From assembly GCA_026210745.1 (NCBI GenBank), contig CP110630.1, positions 2,604,001 through 2,668,000 of the forward strand: 64,000 nt of DNA, in the 5' to 3' direction. The notes beneath the pieces were generated by a model. That model had not been told where the DNA came from, did no database searches, and saw nothing but the letters and a program-made list of their open reading frames with translations. Positions within the stretch are counted from its first letter, which is position 1, and each line of letters starts with the position of its first letter. This document shows, piece after piece, positions 11,592 through 22,925 of this stretch. Made by a program: the position numbers and the translations under genes. Source of the stretch: Exobasidium rhododendri. Its lineage: Eukaryota > Basidiomycota > Exobasidiomycetes > Exobasidiales > Exobasidiaceae.

Positions 11592-11749
11592 AGTGGGTGG
11601 AGATGCTCCTGAAGACAGAGCAAGTAGGGAAGATTGGCGTGTGCAACAGGAAGAAAGAGGCGAGAATGGCTATAAAATTGCAAATCAATCCTGAAATTGT
11701 TACGCGGAGAGGCACAATTGGTTCTGTTATTACATAATCGGCAGCATCG

Positions 11750-13143
11750 TCATACAACGCCCCAAAAGTCTTCCAAGGCACAGCAGAACTGGAGTATTAA
11801 AGAAGGAAGAGAAGGAAATGAATGGGTCAGTCGCTGCGGCTTTCGCCTTTTCATCTCGAAAAGGACATGGCAAGCACACTCACTTTTCCACAAGCCACAC
11901 TAGCACTCAGACTATACTCGCTGATACTGATCTTTTCGTCCACAATGTTATCGGCAAAATTATCTTTACCATGAGCCATGGCACCGACAAAGACTGCCAA
12001 AGTGTGATCCTTCGGAACAGTCGGCAGGTAGGAAGACAGTCGCTGTACTTGTGCATCAAAGGATAAGGTGATCTTGTGTGTGTTGGGAGGAAAATGCTCG
12101 GATACGGGATTTCTGATCACCTTGAGAAGCTTCTCGCTGCCCTTGACACTTCTGATAGACAGCTTGTGAAGTAATTGCACCATCAAACCACTGAATCTTT
12201 TAAATGTCCTGGGGATACGAACGTGTGGATTGACCTCGATCAAAACACCTTTGGCAGTGTGAATGTACACTTGCAGTAAGCCAGCCTTGTTCAAGGGTGA
12301 GTCAAGCAAGGTCAACAAGCACTTCGAACGAGGAGAAAGAAGAGGAAGAAGAGATCACGTCTGTCAGTCATCTTTCATGCTTGCGATCAAATGGCTACTC
12401 AGTTTCATTAATGTCTCAAAAGGGAGACTCACTTGATGAGTGATATCTGGCCGTGCCTCGGCAATATCCCGACCCATCTTTGCCAAGACTCGCTGGTGAT
12501 CATCACAGTTTAACAGAGCATACTTCTCCGCCCCTGGGTCCTTTCCTTTTCTTCCATTCGGCCCGCTACCGCCGCCTTGACCACCCGCAGATGAGCTGCC
12601 ACTAGAGATCTTGTAAGATTCCAAGCAAGCTTGTTCAAGCACGACGATCAAGTGAGGTGTCTTCCCTTTTTCGACCTGTGTCTTTGGCACTTTGGGAGCC
12701 TGTGGTACGAGAGAAGAATCGACTCGGACTCTCTTTTGAGCAGACGTCTCCTCTGGTTTGATCTCCATTCCGTTTTTCTCAGCGGGCGCGTATGATGTGG
12801 ATGGTTTGGGAGGAAGAGCATGCCTCATGGTCGTCTTATTGGCGGAGGGCTTAATCTCTTCGGACTTTTCTCCCTCATCATCCAATGAATCGGCATCTTC
12901 CATTGTATCAGCGTAACTTGGCTCTAGATTTGATTGTGATCGTGAGTAGCTCCTAACGTTGCCTGACTTTTCTCCGACTGATCCTCCGCGAACTCTCTTG
13001 GTCTGCGTGCCAGAAACGGCGGAGGGAAGTGGTGCAATCAGTCGGTATGAAGTTGATGCGGGCGCTGAAGCTGTTGAGGGCGCTGGTAGGATGACTTCAT
13101 CGTCGTCCGACGACGCATAAGCAGAAGATGAAGGTGATGCCAT
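11750..13143 (-). CDS. EMG1: rRNA pseudouridine N1-methyltransferase EMG1/NEP1
   Basis: SPOUT-class methyltransferase that modifies a pseudouridine in 18S rRNA and is needed for small-subunit biogenesis in the nucleolus. Exons are 12433-13143, 11884-12321 and 11750-11788, giving 395 residues. The core begins with [11 protein letters not shown] and continues through [28 protein letters not shown] spliced to [32 protein letters not shown] and the knot region [11 protein letters not shown]. The last exon supplies the C-terminal [12 protein letters not shown]. The first about 160 residues are a disordered Ser/Pro/Glu-rich extension not found in yeast EMG1. Confidence 0.95.
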
Positions 13144-13421
13144 GCCGTACAGGCTTGGATATAAATTTTCAGGTGTGGAATAGTCCTTGCTGCCGCTTCT
13201 TTACTGGCTATCTCTTAAGTGACGTCTACGAGACGCAGTCAACAAAATGGTGGCATCAGATAGGTCCAACTCAAAAAGAAGGAAAAAGATGGCTTGCCAT
13301 ACCACGTGTGTACAAATTTTGACAAGGCCGACTCTAAATTTTGTGACAGACAAGAAAGCAGGTACTGTCTTCTCGTTAGACTTCATAGCAGCCAAGCTAT
13401 CGACTGGAACAAACTTTCACC

Positions 13422-13987
13422 ATGGGTGTACAAAGCCGCTCGAAGAAAGGAGATGCTGTAGCTGTTCGATCAAGACCTTCCAAGAGTGGAGGGGAAGGCA
13501 AGAAGAAGAAGATTTTCTCTGAGACGCTGGGAAAAGATCATATGATTGAGTTGTCCAACTCCATCGCCGATTCTTATACTTCAAAGTTGCAGGAGAGAGT
13601 AGATAAGGCGAAGGGTAAAGCTAAGTGGGAGAAGGAGAAGAGAGTGGAGAAGATGAAGAGCAAAGCTGGAGTGAAAGATTCGGGAAATGACGTAGTCACA
13701 GCACCAAAAAAGGATGAAATGAAAGGGAAGAAGCAGCCGCTAGTGAGTTGGAACGGGTCGTGACGCTATCTCCTCGGAGTGATACTGAGTCGAGTCTATC
13801 TTCTCCTTCGTAGTCAAAATCAAGCATTCGAGCAAGCTTACTGGCCAAGCAACGGGAGAAGGCGAAGCAGCGAAAAGATGCACGCAAGGCAGCCCTAAAA
13901 GTAAAATTGCAGGCAAGCACCACTACCGCCAAAGGAGAGAGTGAGGTAGAAGCAAAGCCTCGAAGGAAACAAGTGTCATTCATCTGA
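13422..13987 (+). CDS. Small lysine-rich basic protein, function unknown
   Basis: Unrecognised 164-residue protein encoded by two exons, 13422-13742 and 13814-13987. The composition is strongly basic, with Lys runs (GKKKKIF, KGKAKWEKEKRVEKMKSK) and a predicted long helix in the second exon (RASLLAKQREKAKQRKDARKAALKVKL). The ATG has a good fungal context (CACCATGGG). The look is that of a nucleolar or ribosome-assembly factor, and it is divergent from the ribosome-biogenesis gene EMG1 with a gap of 278 bases. That functional guess is inference from composition and position only. Confidence 0.7.
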
Positions 13988-14077
13988 TGAAAGGCCTGCA
14001 GTGGCTTCCTTGAGGATCTTGACCACAAGACGTGAGCACGGTTTCGCCCGGCTACAGGTAGCTTCACTATGTTTAGC

Positions 14078-16293
14078 TTAAGACGTCTCTTCAAGGCCCG
14101 TCTCTTCGTCATCCGACCTGCCTAATCGCTCATCTCCGCCTAGCAAAGTCCAAGACTCTATTTCGCGACCTTTTCCATCATGGCGCAACATGATTTTGCC
14201 ACCATCTCCTTGCTCCTTCCAGAGAAGCTTTATGAATGGTGCAAGAAAGGGAAAATTTGAAGATCAGAGTGAATTCACTCCCTTCACATCGAGTCAGCGC
14301 TTACCTCTCGTGTTCTGTTCAAAGACTCAATGGCCGACACTCTGTCCATTACTCTTTCCAACTTGTCCTCGTATCCGTCTATTTCAGCTACTCTCCTAAA
14401 AGCTCGCAAGAGGGGCATCGAGTCTGCACGAATATGATGATGGCGATCAATGTGGATCAAATTCAGGCGGTCCAATTCACTTATGAAGTCTGGCCTCGTC
14501 ATGATTTGCCTCGTCTCGCCCCATGTCAGATGAGGATTCGGCACGTCTCTGCCTCGTACGTCTTCTACGATGTCTTGACTAGGATCGACGACGGATCTTA
14601 AGGCTCCACTGGAAGGTAGATGCAATGGCTTTTCTCCTTCTGCACTGGAACCGGCGATGTGATTGTGGTGCAACGGAAGGCGGTGACTCTGTAAATTAGA
14701 AGCTTCCAAGGCTGCTTGACGCTTTGCCAATTCTACAAAGAGCAGCCAAGAGCAAGTAGACCATTCTGTTGGAGCAGCGACACAGGTCAACTTGAAGGAC
14801 TCTTACTGCAGCCCTTTCCCCATGCTTACTTTGCTCATCCATGACCTGTAGTCAAAGGTAACGTACCAAGTCAATCATCTTTGTCATGTAGCATTGTCCT
14901 TTTTGCGACTTTCAGACCTACTCACATCGTCATCGTGATCTTCGATCAGTCCAGTCTTGATGAAGGGGGTGGGAAAAGTGTGGTTAGAGGCAATATTGAA
15001 ACAAATCATGACACTGGCCTCACCTTGCTGAGTATCCACTGCATGTCATCTTCGACCATCTGATTCACTGCATTGAGCAGTCTTCGCCGCCTAGCAGCTG
15101 AGTTGATCAGTCCCACTCTTCCCCCAAGAACCTCGTATGCCGCCTCCAGGATTCCTTCTTTTTCTTCTTGTGCAGCAACGTCGAGTCCAAAGTAGAATTC
15201 CCGACATCGACGTAAAGTCTCGATGGCCTGACAGCGATTCAGATCCGTGAATGTGAGCGTATCCATCCGATTTGAGTTTTTCCGTAGGACATCAAACACC
15301 CAGTAGTCGTTCGAAGTAATCACAAAGGTGGCAGTACCGGCTGAAGCCCACTTTTCTGCTCGTTGTTGGAACAGACTGAGAATAATCTGGCCATCGCCAT
15401 CGTTTGGCAGAAGATGTGCACTGTTCATCACAATGACCGCCGGTCGACCTGCTCGTTGCGAATAGCGTATCAGTGCCTTTTCAAGTTTGTGAAGCGCTCT
15501 TTCAACCTGCTGGTATACGCTCATTCCACTCAGATCTGACAAGCCTAAAAGATTTCCGAGATAGTCTCTGTTCATGCTGAAGAAGAGTGGCATCCAAGGA
15601 GGTAAAGCGGTCAAACTTTTGTATTCGTGGAGAGGAACCTTGAGACTCCGCGACTTACCTGAAATTTATAGCCTCACTGAAACGGTCGACGACGATGCTG
15701 GGGTCTGGATGGGCTTCAAAGAAAGCACAGCCTTCAGCCCTATGTCTTGACATTGCCTGTATAAGCATCGTAGTCTTGCCTGAACCTTTGCTGCCTAGTA
15801 TCAAAAAGTAACGGCCCCTCTCGTTTCCTGAGATGATACTGTCGATTAGATCTTCTTCCGGTCTGGGTGGATGGACATGTACGTATGCCATTTCTTTGCC
15901 GTTCTCTACTAGCGCCAAGACTGGATCATATCCCCCATCGAAAGCTGCTTCCATCTTCTTCAAGACTCGAGCTTTGTAGAAAGCTTGGTAGAGTATCGCA
16001 GCGCCTCCTAAAAGCAAAACACCTAGGGAAGCTCCCATAGCAGTCTCGAATCCCGTGCTATTGAAGAAGCTTCTCGCGGATCCAAAAGAATTGGAATCGT
16101 CTTCAGCACCACCTCCTGCCTTACCCCTTTCTCTGCTCTGATCGGCCTGTGTGGATGCATTTCGAGCATTGTTCACTCGACTGAGAGTCCTTTGATTATG
16201 TGTGGCTATCTCTTGCAAGACTGAACGCTTGATCGAGTACTTCAGCACCGCTTCCCCACCCCTGATCTCCCTCGCAAATCTCCTGAACAACAT
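14078..16293 (-). CDS. Mitochondrial membrane P-loop ATPase (AAA/ORC-like)
   Basis: Six exons: 15659-16293, 15024-15615, 14926-14955, 14830-14845, 14305-14765 and 14078-14227, giving 627 residues. The first ATG opens a basic, amphipathic presequence (MLFRRFAREIRGG). A hydrophobic segment near residue 90 (ASLGVLLLGGAAILYQAFYK) looks like a membrane anchor. A Walker A motif GSKGSGKTTM follows, with a Walker B-like strand PAVIVMNSAHLL and a sensor-like TFVITSNDYW. This order is that of ORC1-like AAA ATPases with a C-terminal winged-helix region, which fungi carry as mitochondrial inner-membrane proteins. The exact function is unknown to me. Two exons are very short (30 and 16 bases), but both have good splice sites and keep the frame. 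Confidence 0.82.
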
Positions 16294-16532
16294 TCGCGGG
16301 TGAACAGGATGGCGGTCAAGCAAAGAAGAAGTCGCCTGCCAAGCATTCAAGTAGCAACTTAAAATTAATTTCCACACAAGACTCCTAATGCAAGAAGCAC
16401 CGCCGCTTGGCCCGTGCGTAAATATAAGTATTCGGCCGATACATTTTTCCAGATCCTTGCAGACCTCTCGCCTCAGTTCAGAGTGACAGTCATCTTCTCG
16501 AAGATTTGCTGACAGACCCCATACTCGCCATC

Positions 16533-17909
16533 ATGACACTTGCAAGCGCTGGACGTTGCTTGCGGCGACAGGGTTGGACTAGCTACGCGCAATGCTCGAG
16601 TCGCTGCTTCGCATCTACCTCTCAACCCGGTCCATCGTCACCCTCGCCACCGCCATCAATCGACTCGACACCGTCTCCAGGTGCCCAAGAAAGAGTAAAG
16701 GCTCAGTCATCTCCATCCCCTACTTCGAATACACATTTTGGCTTTCGAGATGTGCTTGAGGACGACAAAATTGGCTTGGGTGAGAAAGGAAAAAGGAGGC
16801 TCGAAGCTGCATTAGAGCTTGTAGCTAACATACTTAATCTCCCCATCCTGGTGATCTTAGTCGGAGGCGTGTTCTCGTCGGTAGCTTCTTCCTATGACGT
16901 GATGAACGACGCAATGTCATTAGGGATTCATCGTTTGTGGAAAGATCAATTTGTTAAGCGTCTCAACCCTAGAGGAGGCATAAATTGCCTCGACGTTGCT
17001 GGTGGTACTGGAGATATCGCAAATCGAATCCTGGATCATGCACGAACTCAACATGGAGATCGCGACACCAAGGTCACCATCTTGGACATTAACGCAAAGA
17101 TGCTTCGAGCGGGCCAAAAGCGAATGAAACAAACAATGTACTGGGGAGGATCCCAACTAGACTTTCAGCTCGGAAATGCAGAGCAGCTTTGGTCTTCAGT
17201 CCCTCCCACTTTCGGTGACGCCCCTCAACAAGTTCAAGCGAGTGACGTCAATGCCAAGCTACCCAGCAATACATCTCCTCTGCCTCCTCTGCCAACGATT
17301 CCCATCCCGGACAACAGTGTAGACCTCTACACAATAGCGTTCGGTATTCGAAATTGTACTCACATAGACCAAGTCCTTTCCGAAGCTCATCGGGTCCTCA
17401 AGCCGGGCGGCATCTTTGCTTGCCTTGAATTTGGGAAGGTCAACGTTCCCCTCTTAGCTCAGTGAGTCGTGCTGCTGTTATCTTAGTATGATCAAGCTGA
17501 GAAACTCTAACATCCTCTACTGTGTTCTATCAAACAAGATTCTATCGCCAATACTCCTTCAACGTAATTCCCTCCCTTGGTCAGGTCTTGGCCGGTGACC
17601 GAGAGTCATATCGATACTTAGTGGAGTCTATCGAGCGCTTTCCAACTCAACCCAATTTTGCCCGCATGATGAAAGACGCCGGCTTCCATCTAGCCGGTAG
17701 TGCGGAGGCCAGCGAGTGGGGTCTCACTGACCTAGGCGGTCGATCGGAAGCACCACAGGACGCAGAAGTCAATGGCAGTTGGCAAGACTTGACGTTTGGA
17801 ATTGCATCCATATGGCATGGGTGAGTGCTCTTCCCCTGCTTGCTTGTGAAGATTGCCTGCTGACGACGACCTTTACATGCGTCTAATCCTTGTCAGAATG
17901 AAGCTGTGA
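16533..17909 (+). CDS. COQ5: COQ5, 2-polyprenyl-6-methoxy-benzoquinol methylase
   Basis: Mitochondrial C-methyltransferase of ubiquinone synthesis (UbiE family). Exons are 16533-16779, 16861-17461, 17539-17820 and 17897-17909, giving 380 residues. Motifs: [20 protein letters not shown], the SAM site [14 protein letters not shown], and the post-motifs [11 protein letters not shown] and [10 protein letters not shown], then [16 protein letters not shown] and [10 protein letters not shown]. The first intron (81 bases, GTGAGA...TTAG) is a multiple of three and open, so an unspliced reading would insert 27 hydrophobic residues just before [12 protein letters not shown]. The last exon holds only four codons. 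A region of about 25 residues between PQQVQ and PTIPIPDNS is a Pro/Ser insert. The N-terminus is Arg/Ser-rich, as expected for import. Confidence 0.95.
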
Positions 17910-18559
17910 TGTGGCTCTTCCACGACTGAGCGACACTCAATGTCGATCTGCAACGACACGACCGTCGACTGTATTTACTGTGCGCTTACACACACACACA
18001 CCCTTTTCAATCCCCGCGTTGACCAGACGACGCGTAATGGAACAAAATGTTTGATTTGATGTTCCTTCCATCCCGCAGATTGGCACTCGTCACTTTTTTG
18101 ACGCAAGCCGCTCGAAAGGGGAACTTTTTCTGCAAGTAGACTGTGAATTCGCCGTTCCCCTCCCTTGCCACGTACACCGTACTGCCCTGATGCTTGTTGT
18201 TTAAGCTTACATAGATTTGCCGGCCGAAGGTGCTATTTCAGGAACGTTGCAAATTGAAGATGGAGGGGTGGTGGTAGAGTTTACCGTGAATCTAGGTACA
18301 AAAAGGTGGCGCCTCAGATCGGTGAGCCCTGAGCTTCACCTTCGACTGCCACTTCTTCGGAGGTCCCCTTCTTGTTGTTCTTCTTGTGCCGTGTCTCGTT
18401 TCCCTTTCCCCCTCGTCTTCTCTCTTGCTCCTCCTTCCTCTTCATTCTCATCAGGCGCTGGTAGTCTTTTTTACTCTCACGAAGAAATCGGCCGGACCGA
18501 CTTCATTCTTTTTCGACTGTTTGCTATACTATCTCTCATACCGCACTTTGTTCCACACG
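17910..18559. other. Intergenic region COQ5 / secreted protein gene
   Basis: About 650 bases holding the COQ5 3' region and the promoter and long pyrimidine-rich leader of the downstream gene. A short CA run lies at 17988-18001. The last 200 bases are rich in CT (typical of fungal core promoters and leaders) and are open in the downstream frame, but contain no earlier ATG in that frame. Confidence 0.45.
17988..18001. repeat. (CA)n microsatellite
   Basis: Seven CA units in the COQ5 3' flank. A simple repeat with no sign of function. Confidence 0.8.
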
Positions 18560-19894
18560 ATGAAGACAGCGCTTCCTTCTTCGATGAAGCTGCTCTCACT
18601 CGTCACCCTTTGTTTCCTTACTCTGTATGGTCAATCCACTCAAACCATGGCAGCAGCCGTACCGTCCAGAAGACAAATAAGCATTGGAGGAACAATCTAC
18701 AGCCAGAGCGAAGGGATTCAAATAGTAGCTAGGAGTACGAAGCAGCAAACCTTTGCCGTCCAGGACACAAGTGAATCATGCGAGGTAGCGGAAGTAGATG
18801 CGACCGACAAAACCTCGACAGCGTCAGCCGCGAAGAGTTCAAGTAAAATCGTCAGTAGCAGCAGCAGCAGCAGCAAGACAACAGCAAAGACAGTCTCTCA
18901 ATCGACCTCTACCACAAAGACGGCTGCCTCTACGAAAGCGGCTTCTTCCACTTCAAAGTCCACGTCCAAATCAGCCTCTTCCACAAAGACCGCCTCTTCT
19001 TCCGCGTCTTCGACTCCTACTGCGCTGGTGCTCACTTCCAATTCAGCTTCTTATGGTGAGGCTGAATTGACGACTGATCTCAACAAGATCCTGAAATGGG
19101 CCGGAGACGAAGACAACGTCACAAGTGATCAACAAGAGGAGATCGTAGCGGCTCTTCTGTCTGCAAGTGCGCGCTACTACCCTGAAATGCCAACTCAAGC
19201 GATTTGTAGAATCATGCTTGCCGATATCAGGGCAGAAAGTGACTTTACTCCTACAGAAGTCAGTGGTGCAAGATTGGATTCTGGTTCTTCTTGGGGTTTA
19301 CTTCAAGTCTCACCAAACGGAGACAGTCAGGAATTGGCATTGTTTCAAGATCATGCAAACGTAGTGACTCATAATTTCACATACGGCGTACCGTCCAGTG
19401 CAAGAGCAAATGTTCGTGGTCCTCTACTGGACTATGAAACAGGTAAGATGATTGTCATGTCCAACTTGACGAAAAGCGACCTATTCCGTCCTTGGATCAA
19501 TATTCATGTTGCAATGTGGATCCAAAGTAATTTGGCTAGGTCATCATCTCAAGATCCGTACAATTGGTCAGCTATGAATGACTACTCGTGGGCCTTGAAG
19601 CAAGGAAGCCTGACCATCTTGACAAGCAAAGTGGCTTCCGAATGGAAAAGTTTGATCGCAGGAGCTTCCATTGCCACCACGATCAGGACCGGCTTGGGTT
19701 CTTGGGTGGCTGGACCAGCAGCGAGTGCAGGTGGTTACTTGCAGAGTGGTGATGACGTCAGTACTGCCTACCTCAACAGTATCATGACAGGCGTACGATA
19801 TCTCTACGGAGTCACTGATAAGACGCTGATGCCCAAGGCTTGGCTCGACACATACACACTCAATGCCGGACTCGTCGACTACGTGCCCTTCTAG
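18560..19894 (+). CDS. Secreted Ser/Thr-rich protein with a lysozyme/transglycosylase-like domain
   Basis: A single exon of 444 residues. The N-terminus has a signal-peptide-like hydrophobic run (LLSLVTLCFLTLYG). Residues about 85-160 are a Ser/Thr/Ala/Lys repeat region, probably an O-glycosylated linker. From about residue 165 a globular domain follows. It contains ICRIMLADIRAESDF (Glu about 226), then GSSWGLLQVSP, and later DLFRPWINIHVAMWIQS. This order (helix with a Glu, S-x-G-L-x-Q-x-x-P, then a D-P-x-x-N-I-like helix) resembles the GH23/soluble lytic transglycosylase lysozyme fold. The match is by eye and distant, so activity is inference. Fungal secreted members with such a fold could act on bacterial or fungal wall polymers. 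Confidence 0.7.
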   Translation: MKTALPSSMKLLSLVTLCFLTLYGQSTQTMAAAVPSRRQISIGGTIYSQSEGIQIVARSTKQQTFAVQDTSESCEVAEVDATDKTSTASAAKSSSKIVSSSSSSSKTTAKTVSQSTSTTKTAASTKAASSTSKSTSKSASSTKTASSSASSTPTALVLTSNSASYGEAELTTDLNKILKWAGDEDNVTSDQQEEIVAALLSASARYYPEMPTQAICRIMLADIRAESDFTPTEVSGARLDSGSSWGLLQVSPNGDSQELALFQDHANVVTHNFTYGVPSSARANVRGPLLDYETGKMIVMSNLTKSDLFRPWINIHVAMWIQSNLARSSSQDPYNWSAMNDYSWALKQGSLTILTSKVASEWKSLIAGASIATTIRTGLGSWVAGPAASAGGYLQSGDDVSTAYLNSIMTGVRYLYGVTDKTLMPKAWLDTYTLNAGLVDYVPF

Positions 19895-20132
19895 TAGGAT
19901 CCTCGACGTGAAAACTCCGTCTTCTGGCATCTTTTCTCGTTGCACCACACACGTTGCGCTTTTCATCTGTAATAGACATATATTGACAGAAGAGGTAGAT
20001 ATATCCCTTCGTTTCACTTCATATTCCCCTTTCATTTTGCATTCAGAGCAAGGTCATTTGTACTCGCGACTCGTAGTAGGCGGTGGGTATCATGGTATTA
20101 CACTGTTACATTGACAAGCGATCTTTCAGTAG

Positions 20133-20978
20133 TCATGGTGAGATCGTAGGGTCCTAAGATGATCGATGAGGCAAGGAAATGTGAGAAAATCAGAATACAG
20201 TTATGATTTGCCCCGCCATCCAGCCCCTCCCTTCCTCTTCACTACACACCTGCAAGACCACAAGCAAGTACTTGTCACTTGGTGAGATCATCATCTCGTA
20301 TTTCTTTGTCCGAATTCTGAGAAACGATAATGCATCTCCTACTTCTGATTTGGGGATGTCCTCTTCCAATCCTACCACCACGTTCCTGACCATTTCAACG
20401 ACTGATTTCAGTCTCATGGCTCTTTCTCTTGCACCTGGTCCACTTGGTTCAAAGAAGGCTCCACCGCTTCGAATCACCAGCGCTTCCGGCCTTGAAAGGA
20501 TAAGGACTCCAAATACGTTGGCATGGGACGTCAATTTACTGAGTGTCGCTTCCACCTCTGCTGGAGGTGAAGGGATCGGCGCTGTTGCGGCACCTTCTTG
20601 TTTGACAGATCCACTACTCTTCTGTTGTGCACCGCTTCCCGTATCATCGATCGTCATCCCACTGTTCTGATCGATTTGAAGCTTGTCAAAGTCTAGCATA
20701 TCTGTGCCAGCTGCTGTCAAAGTGGCCGTCGGAGGCATGGGTGACTTTGGAAGCGGCGGTGAGAATTGATGTGGTTTCTCCGAGAGGGACTTCAGTGAGA
20801 TATGTGCATGAGGACTAGGAGACGCAGAAGCTCGCGAAGACGTCGGTATCGGAACAGCTACCGCTACTGGTTCTGTGGGTCCATCCTGTACGGCAGAGAA
20901 TAGAACAGATGCTTAGTGGGCAGGACTGCGATGTTTTGCCCCTCCTTCTACTACGCTTCCTCAACGTACCGCAACCAT
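20133..20978 (-). CDS. Roadblock/LC7-type dynein light chain
   Basis: Light chain of cytoplasmic dynein, binding the intermediate chain. Exons are 20970-20978, 20250-20885 and 20133-20153, giving 221 residues. The roadblock domain is in the C-terminal half: VFGVLILSRPEALVIRSGG and the signature SFLRIRTKKYEMMISPSDKYLLVVLQ. The last exon adds DPTISP, matching the usual IQNPTE-like end. Typical members are about 100 residues; this one has about 110 extra N-terminal residues, Pro/Ser/Ala-rich. The first coding exon is just ATG plus two codons, followed by GTACGT. There is an in-frame stop upstream of that ATG, so no longer N-terminus is possible in the same exon. Confidence 0.88.
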
Positions 20979-21462
20979 GTCTCTCGTTCTGGTATCAGTC
21001 TGGCTCGGTCAACGTCCAGCAAAGCAGGGTGTGGGTAAGTCTGAGATAGGACGTGGAGTGCTTGTTTATTCCTCTCGAGGTGGGTCGCAGTGTTTGTGTG
21101 AGGAGACTGCATAGAGAGCACAGGCGTTCGTCCCTCGCACTAAGATAAACAAAAACACAATCTCTACATTATAATTCCACACTAGCTTAAATCGGTTGGT
21201 CTAATCTCACGCCCGATCGGATGGGACCATAGGATGATGACATTGCTGCTACAGGTTACTATACTCAAATATGCCGTTCTTTGCTATCATACAGGCGCAC
21301 TCATAGATTTATGGAGAGGATGGAGAGGAGGTGAACATGGAGGACGCCCTTTCTTTATAGAGCCCCCCATCTTCAGGTGTCCGTCTAGCTTTCGAGAGGT
21401 ATCCGGAACGTGTCTTGGAGGAGAAGGAGAACAAATACAATGATGTAGAGTGTGTCGGCAGG
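20979..21462. other. Intergenic region roadblock / CAF40
   Basis: About 480 bases between the roadblock start and the CAF40 stop (both genes on the minus strand), so it holds the roadblock promoter and the CAF40 3' region. It is AT-rich around 21150-21200. I see no gene or repeat. Confidence 0.4.
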
Positions 21463-22925
21463 TCATGATTCAACTCTGTCGGACAGGTTGAGAAGCAGCG
21501 TAGCAAGGCAGCGCTTCGTGATCTGAAGGAAGGAGATTACTTCAACATTGCCTGCCGCTACAATGACGGCATCGCGCCATGTATAGTCCCAGTCACTCAC
21601 ATGGTCGTTCTTGAGCAGTTGAGAAAAGGTGGCATCTCGCAATGGCCCAGGTAGACAGGCACGGAGAGCCTCTCGAGCGCTGTACAAACGGGCTTGTTTT
21701 GTCAGATATGATTTTCTATGCAAGACTTCGACTGGCTGTGCACATACCGAGGATTGTCGCTGAGTCGCAGATAACACCTTACAACGTGCTTGAGGAGTCG
21801 GACAGCTTGCGACTCAACAATCTGTGCTACCATGTTACTCAGGACCGTACCAACTGCATAGAATCGTTCGTACGTCTGGCATATATATGCTAAGCCCATG
21901 TCGTCCAGAAGGATCTTCTGCACAATGAAAATGGCGACAGTCTTGCTCAACTCGCTTCCCGTCTCCATGATTCGCAAGCAGAGAGGAATGATTTCGGTCG
22001 AAAGTAAAAAGGTGATGACGTCGGAGTTGTCATTCTGCTTGACAAGGGCTCCGATCACTCCGAGCGATGTCAGTCGAAGATATTCAAAGGGTCTGTTCTT
22101 GGATGTAGTGTTGAGGAATGGGTAGAGAAAGAGTGGAATGTGGGCTGCCAAAAAGGGGTTGATCTGGGTCAGATGATCACAACATATGAGAAGGCACAAA
22201 AGAGCCGCCGGAAGGGTACTCACCATTCAAAAATAGACCTCTCGTCTCAGAGTGGCTTGCAACGCATTGAAGTAGAGCAAGGGCATTGCAGACTCGATTG
22301 GAAGCGTGTGCGGTCAGAGTGGGTGGTGAAAGTAGCGGGTAGACTGAGATAATTTCTTGTAGCAAGGAAGACATGACGCCTGTGAAGAATTTTCTGTGAG
22401 CCTTCAGCAGACATGCCTCGAATCAACACATTAGACTGTAAACGTACCAAAGCTATGCCACAAGACTAAGGCCAGATCTTCATACTGCTCCCTCTTCTTG
22501 CTCAACTCCAGCAAAGCTGTTTCTCGTTGGGTAGAGCTGCCAGCCAAAGCTTCAGCACCGATTGCATTCATTGCCGGTAGCTGGCCCTGCTGGGTCGGTG
22601 CGATTCCTTTTGCCGCACTAGCTAGTAAAGCAGGATCCGGACGCTGGCATAGTTGCGTGATTAGATGATAGACGCTTAAAGCAGTGGTGGGTGTCCCGCC
22701 TGGACCGGTCCCGGCTGGAATACTTGGACCTGAAGTTGCCGCAGGTCCTGCAGCAGAAAGCATCGATGGTCCTAGATCTACGCCTGCCAGAGAGCCACCC
22801 ATTGCAGATCCAACACCTCCAGAATTGAAGTGATTGCCTCCGCCTGCAGGATTGGGGGTGTTGGAAGAGCTTGATCCAGATCCGCTGCTGCTTATACCAT
22901 TATTATTGTCCTTGGACCCCTGCAT
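21463..22925 (-). CDS. CAF40: CCR4-NOT complex subunit CAF40 (RCD1/CNOT9)
   Basis: Armadillo-repeat subunit of the CCR4-NOT deadenylase complex that docks mRNA-binding factors. Exons are 22448-22925, 22224-22379, 21748-22144, 21601-21679 and 21463-21522, giving 389 residues. The conserved body is very close to the family: [105 protein letters not shown] and [21 protein letters not shown]. The final exon gives the [11 protein letters not shown] end. The N-terminal about 75 residues are Gly/Ser/Asn/Pro-rich, a common fungal extension. Confidence 0.97.

Noticed and set aside
18798-19070. Arg/Pro/Gln-rich frame inside the secreted protein gene
   Set aside because: It is a shifted reading of the Ser/Thr/Lys-rich linker codons, a common low-complexity artefact.
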